A stretch of DNA of 64,000 nucleotides from an uncultured Amaricoccus sp. (GCF_937891315.1 NZ_CALAGI010000142.1:1-64000); one strand, 5' to 3'; positions 7,613-16,779 are shown, counted from the first letter of the stretch. Notes: generated from the sequence alone by a model not told the origin. Numbers and translations are program-made.

Positions 7613-8425
7613 TCACGGCGCTCCCAGTCCGAACCGCGCCCAGAGCGCGCGTTCCTCGACCGCGCCGATCACCTCGCGCACCCCGGGCAGGCCCAGCCGG
7701 CGGATCAGCGGTCGGCGCGGGCTCACCAGGCGGAACCGGACGTCCTCGCCATGGAGGCCGCGCATCACCGGCACGAGATGGCCAACGCCATCGGCCAGCC
7801 CGACATCGACGCCCGCCTGTCCGACCCAGATGTCGCCGGAGAAGAGCTTTTCGCCGGTCAGCCGGGCGCCGCGGCGAGCGGTCACCTGTTCGATGAAATT
7901 GCGGTGAATCAGTGCCTGCAATTCCTTCAGCCGGACCACGTCCTCGGGCCGCTCGGGCCGGAAGGGATCGAGCATGCTCTTGTCCTCGCCGGCGGTATGC
8001 ACCCGCCGCTCGATCCCCTGACGGCTCAGCAGCTCCTGAAAGCCGAAGGAGGCCGAGATCACGCCGATCGAGCCGACGATGCTGTTCGGATCGACATGAA
8101 TATGGTCGGCGGCGGTGGCGAGCCAGTAGCCGCCCGAGGCCGCCACATCCTCGACGAAGGCATGGACCGGCACTTTCTTCTCGTCGGCCAGCCGCCGGAT
8201 CCGCGCGGCGATCAGGCTCGACTGCGCCGGGCTGCCGCCGGGCGAATTGATGACGAGCGCGACGGCCTTCGGCTTGCCCTTGCCGAAGGCGCTCTCGATC
8301 AGCGGCGCCAGTCCGGCATCCGTCAGGCTCCCGCCGCCGAGGCGTGAGCCGCCGCCGATCACGCCCTCGAGACGGAGCACGGAGACAGTGTCGCGGTGAA
8401 GGAAGCGGCGCAGCGGATTTTTCAT
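7613..8425 (-). CDS. sppA: Signal peptide peptidase SppA-like S49 serine protease
   Basis: A 270-residue short-form S49 peptidase, which cleaves remnant signal peptides or other membrane-embedded segments. The nucleophile is Ser97 in VAASGGYW and the general base is probably Lys149 in AGEDKSMLDPF, matching the Ser-Lys dyad of this family. NSPGGSP (60-66) and SIVGSIGV (115-122) are the other hallmark motifs. The ATG at 8425 gives MKNPLRRF; the upstream extension has no family resemblance. There is no strong N-terminal membrane helix, so it may be peripheral or rely on partners. The small zinc-ribbon gene follows after one base. Confidence 0.9.
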   Translation of the reverse strand: MKNPLRRFLHRDTVSVLRLEGVIGGGSRLGGGSLTDAGLAPLIESAFGKGKPKAVALVINSPGGSPAQSSLIAARIRRLADEKKVPVHAFVEDVAASGGYWLATAADHIHVDPNSIVGSIGVISASFGFQELLSRQGIERRVHTAGEDKSMLDPFRPERPEDVVRLKELQALIHRNFIEQVTARRGARLTGEKLFSGDIWVGQAGVDVGLADGVGHLVPVMRGLHGEDVRFRLVSPRRPLIRRLGLPGVREVIGAVEERALWARFGLGAP

Positions 8426-8734
8426 GCGCAGGCATGTAGGCGCGCGGAAGAAGCGAGGCAAGGGCGCCTCCGGCCGCCGTGATCTACCCCGAGACGGTCC
8501 AACCGCGATCACCCGACCGGAACCGCGCCACCGCCGCGCGGGCGAAGCCATTGTTTTCGCCCGCGACATAGCGCTCGACGCGCGACGCGCCGCCGCCTCG
8601 ATCCGGTGGCCGGCCGTTTCGAGGCAGAAGTCGAACCGCCCCGTTCAACGGTCGAACATGGCCTTGAGTTCCGCCGTGCCGACCGAAGTCGAATGCCCCG
8701 CGGCGTATCTGGTTCCCAACGCGGCGCATGTCCG
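8426..8734. other. Intergenic spacer with hairpin between betA and sppA
   Basis: About 310 bases between the betA stop and the sppA start, both on the minus strand. No frame looks like a protein. The notable element is a 10-bp perfect stem (CGCGGGCGAA at 8537-8546 with TTCGCCCGCG at 8556-8565, 9-base loop), listed separately. The sppA promoter should lie in the left half, but I cannot pick a clear -35/-10 pair. Confidence 0.4.
8537..8565 (-). terminator. Hairpin downstream of betIBA
   Basis: A perfect 10-bp stem with a 9-base loop, about 170 bases beyond the betA stop and before the sppA start. It lacks a T tract, so it would be a weak or factor-dependent terminator that separates the bet operon from sppA. 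Confidence 0.35.
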
Positions 8735-10384
8735 TCAGCGGTCGCTCTCGCGCCAGCGCGGATTGATCCAGGGGCGTTCGTTCATCGGCGCCAGCGGCGC
8801 GCGGCCAAGAATATGGTCCGCCGCCTTCTCGCCGACCATGATCGACGGCGCGTTGAGGTTCCCGTTCGTGACCCGCGGGAAGATCGAGCTGTCGGCGAGC
8901 CGCAGCCGCTCGACGCCGATCACCCGGCATTCGGGATCGACCACCGCCATCGGATCGTTCGGGCGCCCCATGCGCGCGGTGCCGCAGGGGTGATAGGCGC
9001 TCTCCGCGTGCTGGCGGATGAACTCGTCAAGCTCGTCGTCGGTCCGCGCCCCCGCGCCCGGCTGAATCTCGTCGCCGGAATAGGGGGCGAAGGCGGGTTG
9101 GGCAAAGAGCTGGCGGGCCAGGCGGACGCAATGTCGAAAGTCGATCCAGTCCTGCTCGTGCGACATGTAGTTGAAGAGGATGCGCGGCGCCTCCATCGGG
9201 CGGGCCGAGGCGAGCCGCACCGTCCCGCGCGAAGGCGAGCGCATCGGCCCGACATGCGCCTGGAACCCGTGCCCCCGGACGGCGGACTTGCCGTCGTAGC
9301 GCACGGCGAGCGGCAGGAAATGGAACTGGATGTCGGGATAGTCCACTCCCGGCGCCGAGCGCACGAAGGCGGCGGATTCGAACTGGTTCGAGGTGCCGAG
9401 GCCCGCCTTGGCGAGCAGCCATTGCAGCCCGATCCGCGCCATCGCCGGATAATTGTAGACGCTGTAGAGGGTGACCGGCTTCAGGCTCTTCATCTGGACA
9501 TAGAGCTCCAGATGGTCCTGCAGGTTCGAGCCGACCCCCGGCCGGTCCGCCAGCACCGGGATCCCGTGCTCGGCGAGATGCGCCGCCGGACCGATGCCGG
9601 ACAGCATCAGGATCTTCGGCGAATTGATCGAGGAGGCGGCGATGATCACCTCGCGCCGCGCCCGGACCACGTCGCGCGTCTCGCCCCGCGTGATCTCCAC
9701 GCCGACCGCGCGGCCATCCTCGATCACCACCCGCTCGGCATGACAGCGCAGGACCCGCACATTGCCCCGCCGCATCGCCGGCCGCAGATAGGCGTTGGAG
9801 GCGGACCAGCGGCGCCCGCGCCAGACGGTCTGCTCCATCGGGCCGAAGCCTTCCTGCTTCGCGCCATTATAGTCGTAGGTCAGCTCGAACCCCGCCTGCG
9901 CCCCGGCCTCGACGAAGGAATGATAGAGCGGATTGATCCGCGGGCCGCGGGTCACATGCAGCGGGCCGGAGGCGCCGCGCCAGTCGGAATGCCCGCCGTG
10001 CCAGTTCTCCATCCGCTTGAAATAGGGCAGCACATCGGCGCCGGACCAGCCGGTCGCGCCCATTTCCGCCCAATGATCGAAATCCCGCGGATGGCCGCGT
10101 ACATAGACCATGCCGTTGATCGAGGACGAGCCGCCGAGCACCTTGCCGCGCGGCGTGGCCAGCACCCGCCCGCCGAGACCCGGCTCCGGCTCGGTATGAA
10201 AGCCCCAGTCGTAGCGGGTCATGTTCATCGGATAGCTGAGCGCCGCCGGCATCTGGATGAAGGGTCCATAGTCGGTGCCGCCATATTCCAGCACCAGCAC
10301 GGAATGGTTGCCGTCCTCGCCGAGGCGATAGGCCATCGCGGATCCGGCGGAGCCGGAGCCGATGATCACGAAGTCGGCTTCCAT
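8735..10384 (-). CDS. betA: Choline dehydrogenase
   Basis: BetA is a membrane-associated flavoenzyme of the GMC family that oxidises choline to betaine aldehyde, the first step of glycine betaine synthesis for osmoprotection. The 549-residue protein has the FAD-binding GSGSAGSAMA motif (9-18), the GMC signature around KVLGGSSSINGMVYVRGHP (81-99), a second signature near SSINSPKILMLSGIGP (251-266) and the catalytic His465 in AYHPCGTARMG. Its start shares one base with the betB stop (TGATG), so betI, betB and betA form a coupled operon. Regulation by BetI through the palindrome at 12452-12475 is inferred. Confidence 0.95.
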   Translation of the reverse strand: MEADFVIIGSGSAGSAMAYRLGEDGNHSVLVLEYGGTDYGPFIQMPAALSYPMNMTRYDWGFHTEPEPGLGGRVLATPRGKVLGGSSSINGMVYVRGHPRDFDHWAEMGATGWSGADVLPYFKRMENWHGGHSDWRGASGPLHVTRGPRINPLYHSFVEAGAQAGFELTYDYNGAKQEGFGPMEQTVWRGRRWSASNAYLRPAMRRGNVRVLRCHAERVVIEDGRAVGVEITRGETRDVVRARREVIIAASSINSPKILMLSGIGPAAHLAEHGIPVLADRPGVGSNLQDHLELYVQMKSLKPVTLYSVYNYPAMARIGLQWLLAKAGLGTSNQFESAAFVRSAPGVDYPDIQFHFLPLAVRYDGKSAVRGHGFQAHVGPMRSPSRGTVRLASARPMEAPRILFNYMSHEQDWIDFRHCVRLARQLFAQPAFAPYSGDEIQPGAGARTDDELDEFIRQHAESAYHPCGTARMGRPNDPMAVVDPECRVIGVERLRLADSSIFPRVTNGNLNAPSIMVGEKAADHILGRAPLAPMNERPWINPRWRESDR

Positions 10385-11847
10385 CAGAACGGCGCCTCGA
10401 CCGATCCAAGGCCGACATAGACGGATTTGAGCTGGCTGTAGTGGTCAAGGGCGGCGTGCCCGTTTTCGCGCCCGAGGCCAGACGCCTTGACCCCACCGAA
10501 CGGCGCCTCGACCGGGGTGAGATTGTAGGCATTGATCCAGGTCGTGCCGGCGCGGAGGCGCGCGACCATCCGATGCGCCCGGGCGAGATCGGCGGTGAAG
10601 ACCCCGGCGGCCAAGCCGAATTCGGTCGCATTCGCGCGGGCGATGACCTCCTCCTCGTCCCCGAAACCGAGCACGCACATCACCGGTCCGAAGATTTCCT
10701 CGCGCGCGATCCGCATCGTGTCGGTGACTTCGGCGAAGACCGTGGGCTGGACGAAGAAGCCGTCGGCGAAGCCTTCCGGCGTCGCGCGCTCGCCGCCGGT
10801 CAGCAGCCACGCGCCCTCGGACTTGCCGGCGGCGATATGGTCCATCACCTTCTCGCCCTGCGCCTGCGAGATGAGCGGTCCCATCTGGGTCGCCTCGTCC
10901 AGCGGGTCGCCGAGGCGGATGGCTTCCGTCCGCTCCGCGAGCCGGGTCAGGAACCGCGCGAGGATGCCCTGCTGGACGAAGACGCGGGTGCCGTTCGAAC
11001 AGACCTGACCGGCGGAATAGAAGTTCCCGAGCATCGCACCGCCGACCGCGTCGTCGAGATTGGCGTCGTCGAACACGATCAGCGGCGACTTGCCGCCAAG
11101 CTCGAGCGTCACATGCTTCAGCCCCTCGGCCGCGCCGGCATAGACCCGGCGTCCGGTGCCGACCGAGCCGGTGACCGAGACCTTGGCGACGGCGGGATGG
11201 GCGACCAGAGCCGCGCCGACCGCGCCGGTGCCCTGGACGACGTTGAACACGCCCTCGGGCAGGCCCGCCTCGGCGAAGATCTCGCCGAGCTTGAGCGCGC
11301 CGAGCGGAGTGAGCTCGGACGGCTTGAAGATCATCGCATTGCCGCAGGCAAGCGCCGGCGCCGCTTTCCAGCAGGCGATCTGGCTCGGGTAGTTCCAGGC
11401 GCCGATGCCGACGCAGATGCCGAGCGGTTCGCGCCGCGTATAGACGAAATCGCCGCCGAGCTCGATATGCTCGCCGGTGAGGCCGGCGGCGAGCGCGCCG
11501 AAATATTCGAGCGCGTCGGCGCCGGAAGGCCAGTCCGCGACCCGGGTCTCGGACACGGGCTTGCCGGTGTCGAGCGTCTCGAGCCGCGCGAGTTCCGGTC
11601 CCCGGGCCCGAATCAGCTCCGCCGCGCGGCGGAGTACCCGCCCGCGCGCGGCGGGGGAGGTGCGCGCCCAGACGGCGAAGCCGGCGGCGGCGCTCTCGAC
11701 CGCCTGCGCGATCACCGCCGGCGTCGCCTCGCGCAGTGTCGCGATCACCGCGCCGGTGGCGGGATAGCGCACCGGCAGCGGCGCGCCGGAGGTGTCCTCG
11801 ACCGCGCGGCCGGCGATCCAGTGCGAGGCGGGCGGTTGCGAATTCAT
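10384..11847 (-). CDS. betB: Betaine aldehyde dehydrogenase
   Basis: BetB (487 residues) oxidises betaine aldehyde to glycine betaine with NAD(P)+. The ALDH motifs are intact: NYPSQIACWKAAPALACGN (152-170), FKPSELTP (174-181), the catalytic Glu249 in TLELGGKSP and the nucleophile Cys283 in SAGQVCSNGTRV. The open frame runs on upstream through betI in another frame, so the true start is fixed by the conserved N terminus at the ATG at 11847. That ATG overlaps the betI stop as ATGA. It sits between betI and betA, with overlaps on both sides. Confidence 0.96.
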   Translation of the reverse strand: MNSQPPASHWIAGRAVEDTSGAPLPVRYPATGAVIATLREATPAVIAQAVESAAAGFAVWARTSPAARGRVLRRAAELIRARGPELARLETLDTGKPVSETRVADWPSGADALEYFGALAAGLTGEHIELGGDFVYTRREPLGICVGIGAWNYPSQIACWKAAPALACGNAMIFKPSELTPLGALKLGEIFAEAGLPEGVFNVVQGTGAVGAALVAHPAVAKVSVTGSVGTGRRVYAGAAEGLKHVTLELGGKSPLIVFDDANLDDAVGGAMLGNFYSAGQVCSNGTRVFVQQGILARFLTRLAERTEAIRLGDPLDEATQMGPLISQAQGEKVMDHIAAGKSEGAWLLTGGERATPEGFADGFFVQPTVFAEVTDTMRIAREEIFGPVMCVLGFGDEEEVIARANATEFGLAAGVFTADLARAHRMVARLRAGTTWINAYNLTPVEAPFGGVKASGLGRENGHAALDHYSQLKSVYVGLGSVEAPF

Positions 11848-12434
11848 GCCGGAACCCTCCCGAGATGACAGTCGACATAGTCCTCGACCACCGAGACGGC
11901 GGTCGCGGGCATCGTCGGTCGCCCGAGCAGGGCCTCGCGCAGATAGACGCCGTCGATCAGCGCGCCGAGGCCCTCGGCCAGCCGCTCGGCCTCGGCGGCG
12001 GGGGCGAGCTTGCGCAGGGCGTTCAGGAGATTGCTGCGTAGCCGGCGCTGATAGATGCGCAGCAGCCGCGCCGCCCCGGGCGCCGACAAGGCCTTGGCAT
12101 AGAAGGTGAGCCAGGCGCTGATCGTCGCGCGATGGAACTGCTCCGGCCCGAAGCTGCCCGCGATGATCGCCGACAGCCGTGCCCGCGGGCTCTCGGCCCG
12201 GCGCAGCAGGACCACCACGCTCTCGCCGAACTCGGCCAGCAGATGACGCATGGTGGCGAGGATCAGATCCTCCTTGCAGCCGAAATAGTGATGCGCCAGC
12301 GCCGAGGAGACGCCAGCGCGGCTGGCGATCTGGGCGACGGTCACGTCGAGCGAACCCCGGTCCGAAATCTCGAGCAGCGCGGCGCCGATCAGCGCCCGCC
12401 GCCGGACCTCGGCCATGCCAATCCTTTGGCCCAT
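11844..12434 (-). CDS. betI: TetR-family choline-responsive repressor BetI
   Basis: A 196-residue TetR-family regulator. The N-terminal helix-turn-helix runs from about residue 10 to 60 (VTVAQIASRAGVSSALAHHYFGCKEDLI), and the C-terminal domain contains FHRATISAWLTFYAKAL, which is characteristic of BetI. In known systems BetI represses bet genes until choline is present. It is the first gene of betIBA and is divergent from choXWV. The perfect-looking operator lies only about 18-41 bases upstream of its ATG, well placed for autoregulation and for control of the transporter genes. Confidence 0.94.
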   Translation of the reverse strand: MGQRIGMAEVRRRALIGAALLEISDRGSLDVTVAQIASRAGVSSALAHHYFGCKEDLILATMRHLLAEFGESVVVLLRRAESPRARLSAIIAGSFGPEQFHRATISAWLTFYAKALSAPGAARLLRIYQRRLRSNLLNALRKLAPAAEAERLAEGLGALIDGVYLREALLGRPTMPATAVSVVEDYVDCHLGRVPA

Positions 12435-12451
12435 CGATGCCTCGAGAAAAG

Positions 12452-12475
12452 TTTATTGACTGATCAATCAATAAA
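12452..12475. promoter_or_regulatory. BetI-type operator between betIBA and choXWV
   Basis: A 24-bp inverted repeat, arms TTTATTGACTGA and TCAATCAATAAA, with a single mismatched base pair (12460 against 12467). Its TTGA/TCAA core resembles characterised BetI operators. It is the only AT-rich element in the 140-base divergent region and should control both operons. Confidence 0.75.
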
Positions 12476-12574
12476 GGTTTCCCTTGCGCCGGTCAACGAA
12501 CTCAAGCGAGCTACGGTGCGAGGCGGCTGCCCCGGCGAGCCGCGCCGGCGGGCCGAGATATGGAGGTTTTTCCG

Positions 12575-13510
12575 ATGAAGCGCCTAATGACCGCCATCCT
12601 GCTCGGCGGCCTCGCCGCGGGCCCGGCCTTCGCCGCCGATCCCGAATCCTGCGCGAAGGTGCGCTTTTCGGACGTGGGCTGGACCGACATCACCGCGACC
12701 ACCGCTGTGACCGGCACGGTGCTGCGGGCGCTCGGCTACGAGCCATCGGTGAATCTTCTGTCGGTACCGGTGACCTATGCCAGCCTGTCACGCGGCGATA
12801 TCGATGTTTTCCTCGGCAACTGGATGCCGACCATGGCCGCCGATGTCGAACCCTTCCTCAAGGACGGCACGGTGGACTCGCTGCGTGTCAATCTCGAAGG
12901 CGCGAAATACACGCTCGCCGTCTCGAGCAGCCTCGCCGAGAAAGGGCTGACCGACTTCTCGAAGATCGCGGAGTTCGGCGACGAGCTTGACCACAAGATC
13001 TATGGCATCGAGCCGGGCAACGACGGCAACCGGCTGATTCTGAAGATCATCGAGGACAACGCCTACGGCCTCGGCGGGTTCGAACTGGTCGAGAGCTCCG
13101 AGCAGGGGATGCTGGCGCAGGCCGCGCGCGCGGAACGTCAGGGGACGGGCATCGTCTTCCTCGGTTGGGAACCACATCCGATGAACGCCACGGTCAAGAT
13201 GACCTACCTGACCGGCGGCGACGCTGTGTTCGGGCCGAATTTCGGCGGCGCCGAAGTCTTGACCAATACACGCGCCGGCTATGTCACCGAATGCCCGAAC
13301 GTCGGCGCGCTGCTGAAGAATTTGGTCTTCACGTTGCCGATGGAAAACGAGATCATGGGCGCGATCCTCAATGATGGCACCGAGCCGAACGAGGCGGCCG
13401 AAACCTGGCTGAAGGCGCATCCCGAGGTGGTCGAGCCCTGGCTCGTCGGCGTCACGACGCGGGACGGCGGGGATGGGCTCGCGGCGGTCAGGGCGGCGCT
13501 GGGGGCCTGA
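12575..13510 (+). CDS. choX: Choline ABC transporter substrate-binding protein ChoX
   Basis: Periplasmic choline-binding protein (311 residues, the first 20 a signal peptide ending AGPAFA). It captures choline, or more weakly acetylcholine and betaine, for the ChoWV permease. The aromatic cage can be located by comparison with rhizobial ChoX: Trp36 (DVGWTD), Trp83 (LGNWMPT), Tyr112 and Trp198 (FLGWEPHPMN). The ATG at 12575 is preceded by GGAGG at 12562-12566; a non-conserved in-frame start at 12560 is less likely. First gene of choXWV, divergent from betI and downstream of the shared operator. Confidence 0.95.
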   Translation: MKRLMTAILLGGLAAGPAFAADPESCAKVRFSDVGWTDITATTAVTGTVLRALGYEPSVNLLSVPVTYASLSRGDIDVFLGNWMPTMAADVEPFLKDGTVDSLRVNLEGAKYTLAVSSSLAEKGLTDFSKIAEFGDELDHKIYGIEPGNDGNRLILKIIEDNAYGLGGFELVESSEQGMLAQAARAERQGTGIVFLGWEPHPMNATVKMTYLTGGDAVFGPNFGGAEVLTNTRAGYVTECPNVGALLKNLVFTLPMENEIMGAILNDGTEPNEAAETWLKAHPEVVEPWLVGVTTRDGGDGLAAVRAALGA

Positions 13511-13546
13511 CGGGGCGTCTGATCGGGGGCGAAGGCGGGAGGTGGC

Positions 13547-14374
13547 ATGGACTGGTTGACGGCGACGAAGATACCGATCGGCAAATGGGCGAAGGCGGCC
13601 GTCGACTGGCTGACGGACAATGGCGCCTGGTTCTTCGACGGCCTGGCCGATGCCATCAACTGGCTGATCAGCTGGATCCTCTGGGCGCTGCAGGCGCCGC
13701 ATCCGCTGATCGTGGTGGCGATCCTCGCCGGCATCGCCTGGCTTCTGCAGCGCTCGCTGGCCACCGTCGCGCTGGTGGTGATCGGCTTTCTCTTCATCCT
13801 GAACCAGGGCTACTGGCAGGAGACGACCGAGACGCTGACCCTCGTCCTCTGCTCGGTGCTGGTCTGCATGGGCTTCGGCGTGCCGATCGGCATCGCGGCG
13901 GCGCATCGGCCCAAGCTCTATTCGGCGCTGCGCCCGGTGCTCGACATGATGCAGACGCTGCCGACCTTCGTCTATCTCATCCCCGCGATCGTGTTTTTCG
14001 GCATCGGCATGGTGCCGGGTCTGATCGCGACGACGATCTTCGTCATCCCTTCGCCGATCCGGCTCACCTATCTCGGCGTCATCACCACGCCGCGTGAACT
14101 GAAGGAGGCAGGGCTCGCCTTCGGCGCCACGCCATGGCAGCTTCTGCGCAAGATCGAGCTGCCCTATGCCTATCCGCAGATCATGGCAGGCCTGACCCAG
14201 ACCATCATGCTGTCGCTCTCCATGGTGGTGATCGCGGCGCTGGTCGGGGCGGACGGGCTCGGCGTGCCGGTGGTGCGGGCGCTCAACACGGTGAACACCG
14301 CGCTCGGCTTCGAGGCGGGGCTCGTCATCGTCGTGGTCGCGATCGTGCTCGACCGCGTCTTCCGGCGCGACTGA
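13547..14374 (+). CDS. choW: Choline ABC transporter permease ChoW
   Basis: A 275-residue inner-membrane permease of the ProW/OpuA family. After a soluble, amphipathic N-terminal stretch (about 1-45), six or so hydrophobic segments follow. The cytoplasmic EAA-type loop that contacts the ATPase is visible as ELKEAGLAFGATPWQLLRKI. VLDMMQTLPTFVYLIPA is a family hallmark. It is 36 bases after choX and 12 bases before choV, in one operon for choline uptake. Confidence 0.94.
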   Translation: MDWLTATKIPIGKWAKAAVDWLTDNGAWFFDGLADAINWLISWILWALQAPHPLIVVAILAGIAWLLQRSLATVALVVIGFLFILNQGYWQETTETLTLVLCSVLVCMGFGVPIGIAAAHRPKLYSALRPVLDMMQTLPTFVYLIPAIVFFGIGMVPGLIATTIFVIPSPIRLTYLGVITTPRELKEAGLAFGATPWQLLRKIELPYAYPQIMAGLTQTIMLSLSMVVIAALVGADGLGVPVVRALNTVNTALGFEAGLVIVVVAIVLDRVFRRD

Positions 14375-14386
14375 GGGGGGCCCGAG

Positions 14387-15421
14387 ATGGACACGATGAT
14401 CGAATTCGACAAGGTCTCCATCGTCTTCGGCAACGAACCGGACCGCGCCCTGCCGCTGATGGACAAGGGTCAGACGCGGGCGGAGGTCCAGAACTCGACC
14501 GGCCAGGTGCTCGGCGTACACGATTGTTCGCTGACTGTGCGCAAGGGCGAGATCTCGGTGCTGATGGGCCTGTCGGGCTCGGGCAAGTCGACGTTGCTGC
14601 GCGCGGTGAACGGCCTCAACAAGGTGGTCCGCGGCAATATCCGGGTGCGCGGCCAGGGCGAAGAACTGATCGACGTCGCCACCTGCGACGAGGACAGCCT
14701 GCGCCGCCTGCGCCGCGGCGGCGTCGCCATGGTGTTCCAGCAGTTCGGCCTGCTGCCGTGGCGGACGGTGATCGACAACGTGGCGCTCGGGCTCGAGCTC
14801 GCCGGCGTCGCCGAGGCGGAGCGCGAGCGCAAGGCGCGCGAGACGCTCGATATCGTCAATCTCGGGGACTGGGCGAACAAGCGCGTGTCCGAACTCTCCG
14901 GCGGCATGCAGCAGCGGGTCGGCCTCGCGCGGGCCTTCGCCACCGATGCCGAGATCCTGCTGATGGACGAGCCCTTCTCGGCGCTCGATCCGCTGATCCG
15001 CACCCGACTGCAGGACGAGCTTCTGCAGTTGCAGGAGCGGATGCACTGCACGATCGTCTTCGTCAGCCACGATCTCGAGGAGGCGGTGAAGATCGGCAAC
15101 ACGATCTCGATCATGGAAGGCGGCCGCATCGTGCAGACCGGCAAGCCCGAGGATATCGTGCTGCGCCCGGCGAACGGCTATGTCACGGATTTCGTCGCGC
15201 ATCTGAACCCCTTGAGCGTGCTGCGCGCCGAGGATGTGATGACGCCGGTGGTCAGCGTCGCCGATCCCGCCCGCGGCGTCGCACCGGATTTGCCGCTGCG
15301 CGAGGCGCTGGCGTATTTCGCCACCGACAACACGCCGATCTGGGTGGTCCGCGACGGCGCCGTGCTGGGCGAGATCTCGCCGAACGCGGTCTTCGACCTG
15401 CTGGCGAGCCGGAAGGGCTGA
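14387..15421 (+). CDS. choV: Choline ABC transporter ATP-binding protein ChoV
   Basis: The ATPase of the choline importer (344 residues). Walker A is GLSGSGKST (61-69), the ABC signature LSGGMQQ (170-176), Walker B LLMDEP (191-196) and the switch histidine lies in FVSHDLEEA. The N terminus carries the ChoV-type extension with GNEPDRALPLMDKG. The C-terminal region from about 270 is a partial CBS-like domain (LREALAYFATDNTPIWVV), which in related osmoprotectant ATPases senses ionic strength. Last gene of choXWV; it converges on lrgB across a 217-base spacer. Confidence 0.95.
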   Translation: MDTMIEFDKVSIVFGNEPDRALPLMDKGQTRAEVQNSTGQVLGVHDCSLTVRKGEISVLMGLSGSGKSTLLRAVNGLNKVVRGNIRVRGQGEELIDVATCDEDSLRRLRRGGVAMVFQQFGLLPWRTVIDNVALGLELAGVAEAERERKARETLDIVNLGDWANKRVSELSGGMQQRVGLARAFATDAEILLMDEPFSALDPLIRTRLQDELLQLQERMHCTIVFVSHDLEEAVKIGNTISIMEGGRIVQTGKPEDIVLRPANGYVTDFVAHLNPLSVLRAEDVMTPVVSVADPARGVAPDLPLREALAYFATDNTPIWVVRDGAVLGEISPNAVFDLLASRKG

Positions 15422-15638
15422 TCGCGGCCGGGGTGTCTGGCCCGACCGCGCTTGCCAGTCCCTCAAGGGCGCGGACCAGAGCATCCGGACTCGGCGCATA
15501 GTCCGCGCGCACGGCTTCCCGCTCTCGCGCGGGGTTGGAGCAGTATCCAGGCCAGACGGAATCGTCTGATGGTCAGGATATTGCGACAAATCAATATGCT
15601 GGAGCGGACGGCCGGGTTCCGCCGGGACGGCTTTGGCT

Positions 15639-16361
15639 CTAGAAGACCATGGCGAGCAACAGGAAGATCAGCGAGGTCAGGGCGCCGTTGAGACCCATGG
15701 CAATGCCGGCGAAGGTGCCGGCCTCGTCGCTGACCTGGAAGGCGCGGGCGGTGCCGATGCCATGACTCGCCACGCCGACCGCGAAGCCGCGCGCCGCGTA
15801 GTCGCGGATTCCCATCGCATTCATCAGCGGCGTCACCACGACCGAACCGAGGATGCCGGTCAGGACGACGAGCACGGCGGCGAGCGCTGGAATGCCGCCG
15901 ATCGTCTCGCTGAGCGCCATGGCGATCGGCGCCGTCGTCGATTTCGAGGCGAGCGAGGCCAGCACCGGCGGCGGCGCGCCGAGCAGCCAGCCGATGCCGG
16001 CGGCGCTGGTGATCGCGGTCAGCGAGCCCGCGACCAGCGCCGCGCACATCGGGGCGAGATTGCGCAGCACCCGGTGGCGGTTGCGCCAGAGCGGCACGGC
16101 GAGGGCGACCGTCGCGGGCCCGAGCAGGAAATGCACGAACTGCGCGCCTTCGAAATAGGCGGGATAGGGCGTTCCGGTCACCGCGAGCAGGATGATGAGC
16201 AGCCCCGCCGCGATCACCACCGGATTGGCCAGCGGATGCCGTCGGCAGCGCGCCGAGACCGCGTCCCCGACCACGTAGGCGACCAGCGTCGCGGTCAGCC
16301 AGAGCAGCGGCGTCTGCGAGAGATAGACCCAGAGCTGGTAGAGGTCGGGGGTGTCGGCCAT
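15639..16361 (-). CDS. lrgB: LrgB/CidB-family membrane protein
   Basis: A 240-residue integral membrane protein of the LrgB family, made of many hydrophobic helices, with the family motif LASKSTTAPIAMALSETIGG and the C-terminal ASHGIGTARA. LrgAB/CidAB pairs were first described as holin/antiholin-like modulators of murein hydrolase activity; some homologues export glycolate or pyruvate. The ATG at 16361 shares one base with the lrgA stop (TGATG). An upstream extension to 16685 is the antisense of lrgA and is rejected. Confidence 0.92.
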   Translation of the reverse strand: MADTPDLYQLWVYLSQTPLLWLTATLVAYVVGDAVSARCRRHPLANPVVIAAGLLIILLAVTGTPYPAYFEGAQFVHFLLGPATVALAVPLWRNRHRVLRNLAPMCAALVAGSLTAITSAAGIGWLLGAPPPVLASLASKSTTAPIAMALSETIGGIPALAAVLVVLTGILGSVVVTPLMNAMGIRDYAARGFAVGVASHGIGTARAFQVSDEAGTFAGIAMGLNGALTSLIFLLLAMVF

Positions 16362-16714
16362 CACGCGGCCCGCTTCGCGCCGAGCCGCGCCACCGCGCGG
16401 AAGGTGAGCACGGTGACGACCAGCGTCAGCAGCGTCGAGATGATCAGAGCCGCGGTGATGGCGAGCCAGTGCGCCCGGATCAGCCCCGCCTGCTGCACCA
16501 CCCCGACCGCCGCCGGCACGAAGAGCAGCGAGAGGTTGCGCAGGATGGTCTCGGCCACGCCTTCGAGCGCCGCCCCCGCGCGGCCGACCACCAGCAACCC
16601 GAGAAAGAGCAGGCCCATGCCGAGCACCGGCCCGGGAAAGACGATGCCGATCGTTCGCACCACGACCTCGCCGATCAATTGGCAAAGAAAGAGCAGGGTC
16701 AGGGCCTGGATCAT
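16361..16714 (-). CDS. lrgA: LrgA/CidA-family membrane protein
   Basis: A 117-residue protein with about four transmembrane helices. It starts MIQALTLLFLCQLIGEVVV and contains PGPVLGMGLLFLGL, typical of LrgA/CidA. It pairs with LrgB downstream through a TGATG junction. The role is presumably the same as that of its partner: control of autolysis or export of small carboxylates. I use the ATG at 16714; a longer frame to 16765 adds an unconserved polar stretch. Confidence 0.9.
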   Translation of the reverse strand: MIQALTLLFLCQLIGEVVVRTIGIVFPGPVLGMGLLFLGLLVVGRAGAALEGVAETILRNLSLLFVPAAVGVVQQAGLIRAHWLAITAALIISTLLTLVVTVLTFRAVARLGAKRAA

Positions 16715-16779
16715 TGGAATGGCTCGCGACTGAGGAGATCTCGCCGCACTCTGGCCCGGTGCCATTCGGGATGCAACGC

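Noticed and set aside
12788..15589. 933-codon antisense open frame opposite choXWV
   Set aside because: Its sequence is rich in Arg, Asp, His and Gln without any family pattern, and it lies exactly opposite three well-recognised genes. Long antisense frames are expected at this GC content. Similar frames opposite the sorbosone dehydrogenase-like gene (1487-3028), uvrC (4226-6271), betB (10441-11868) and ligA (59921-62080) were rejected for the same reason.
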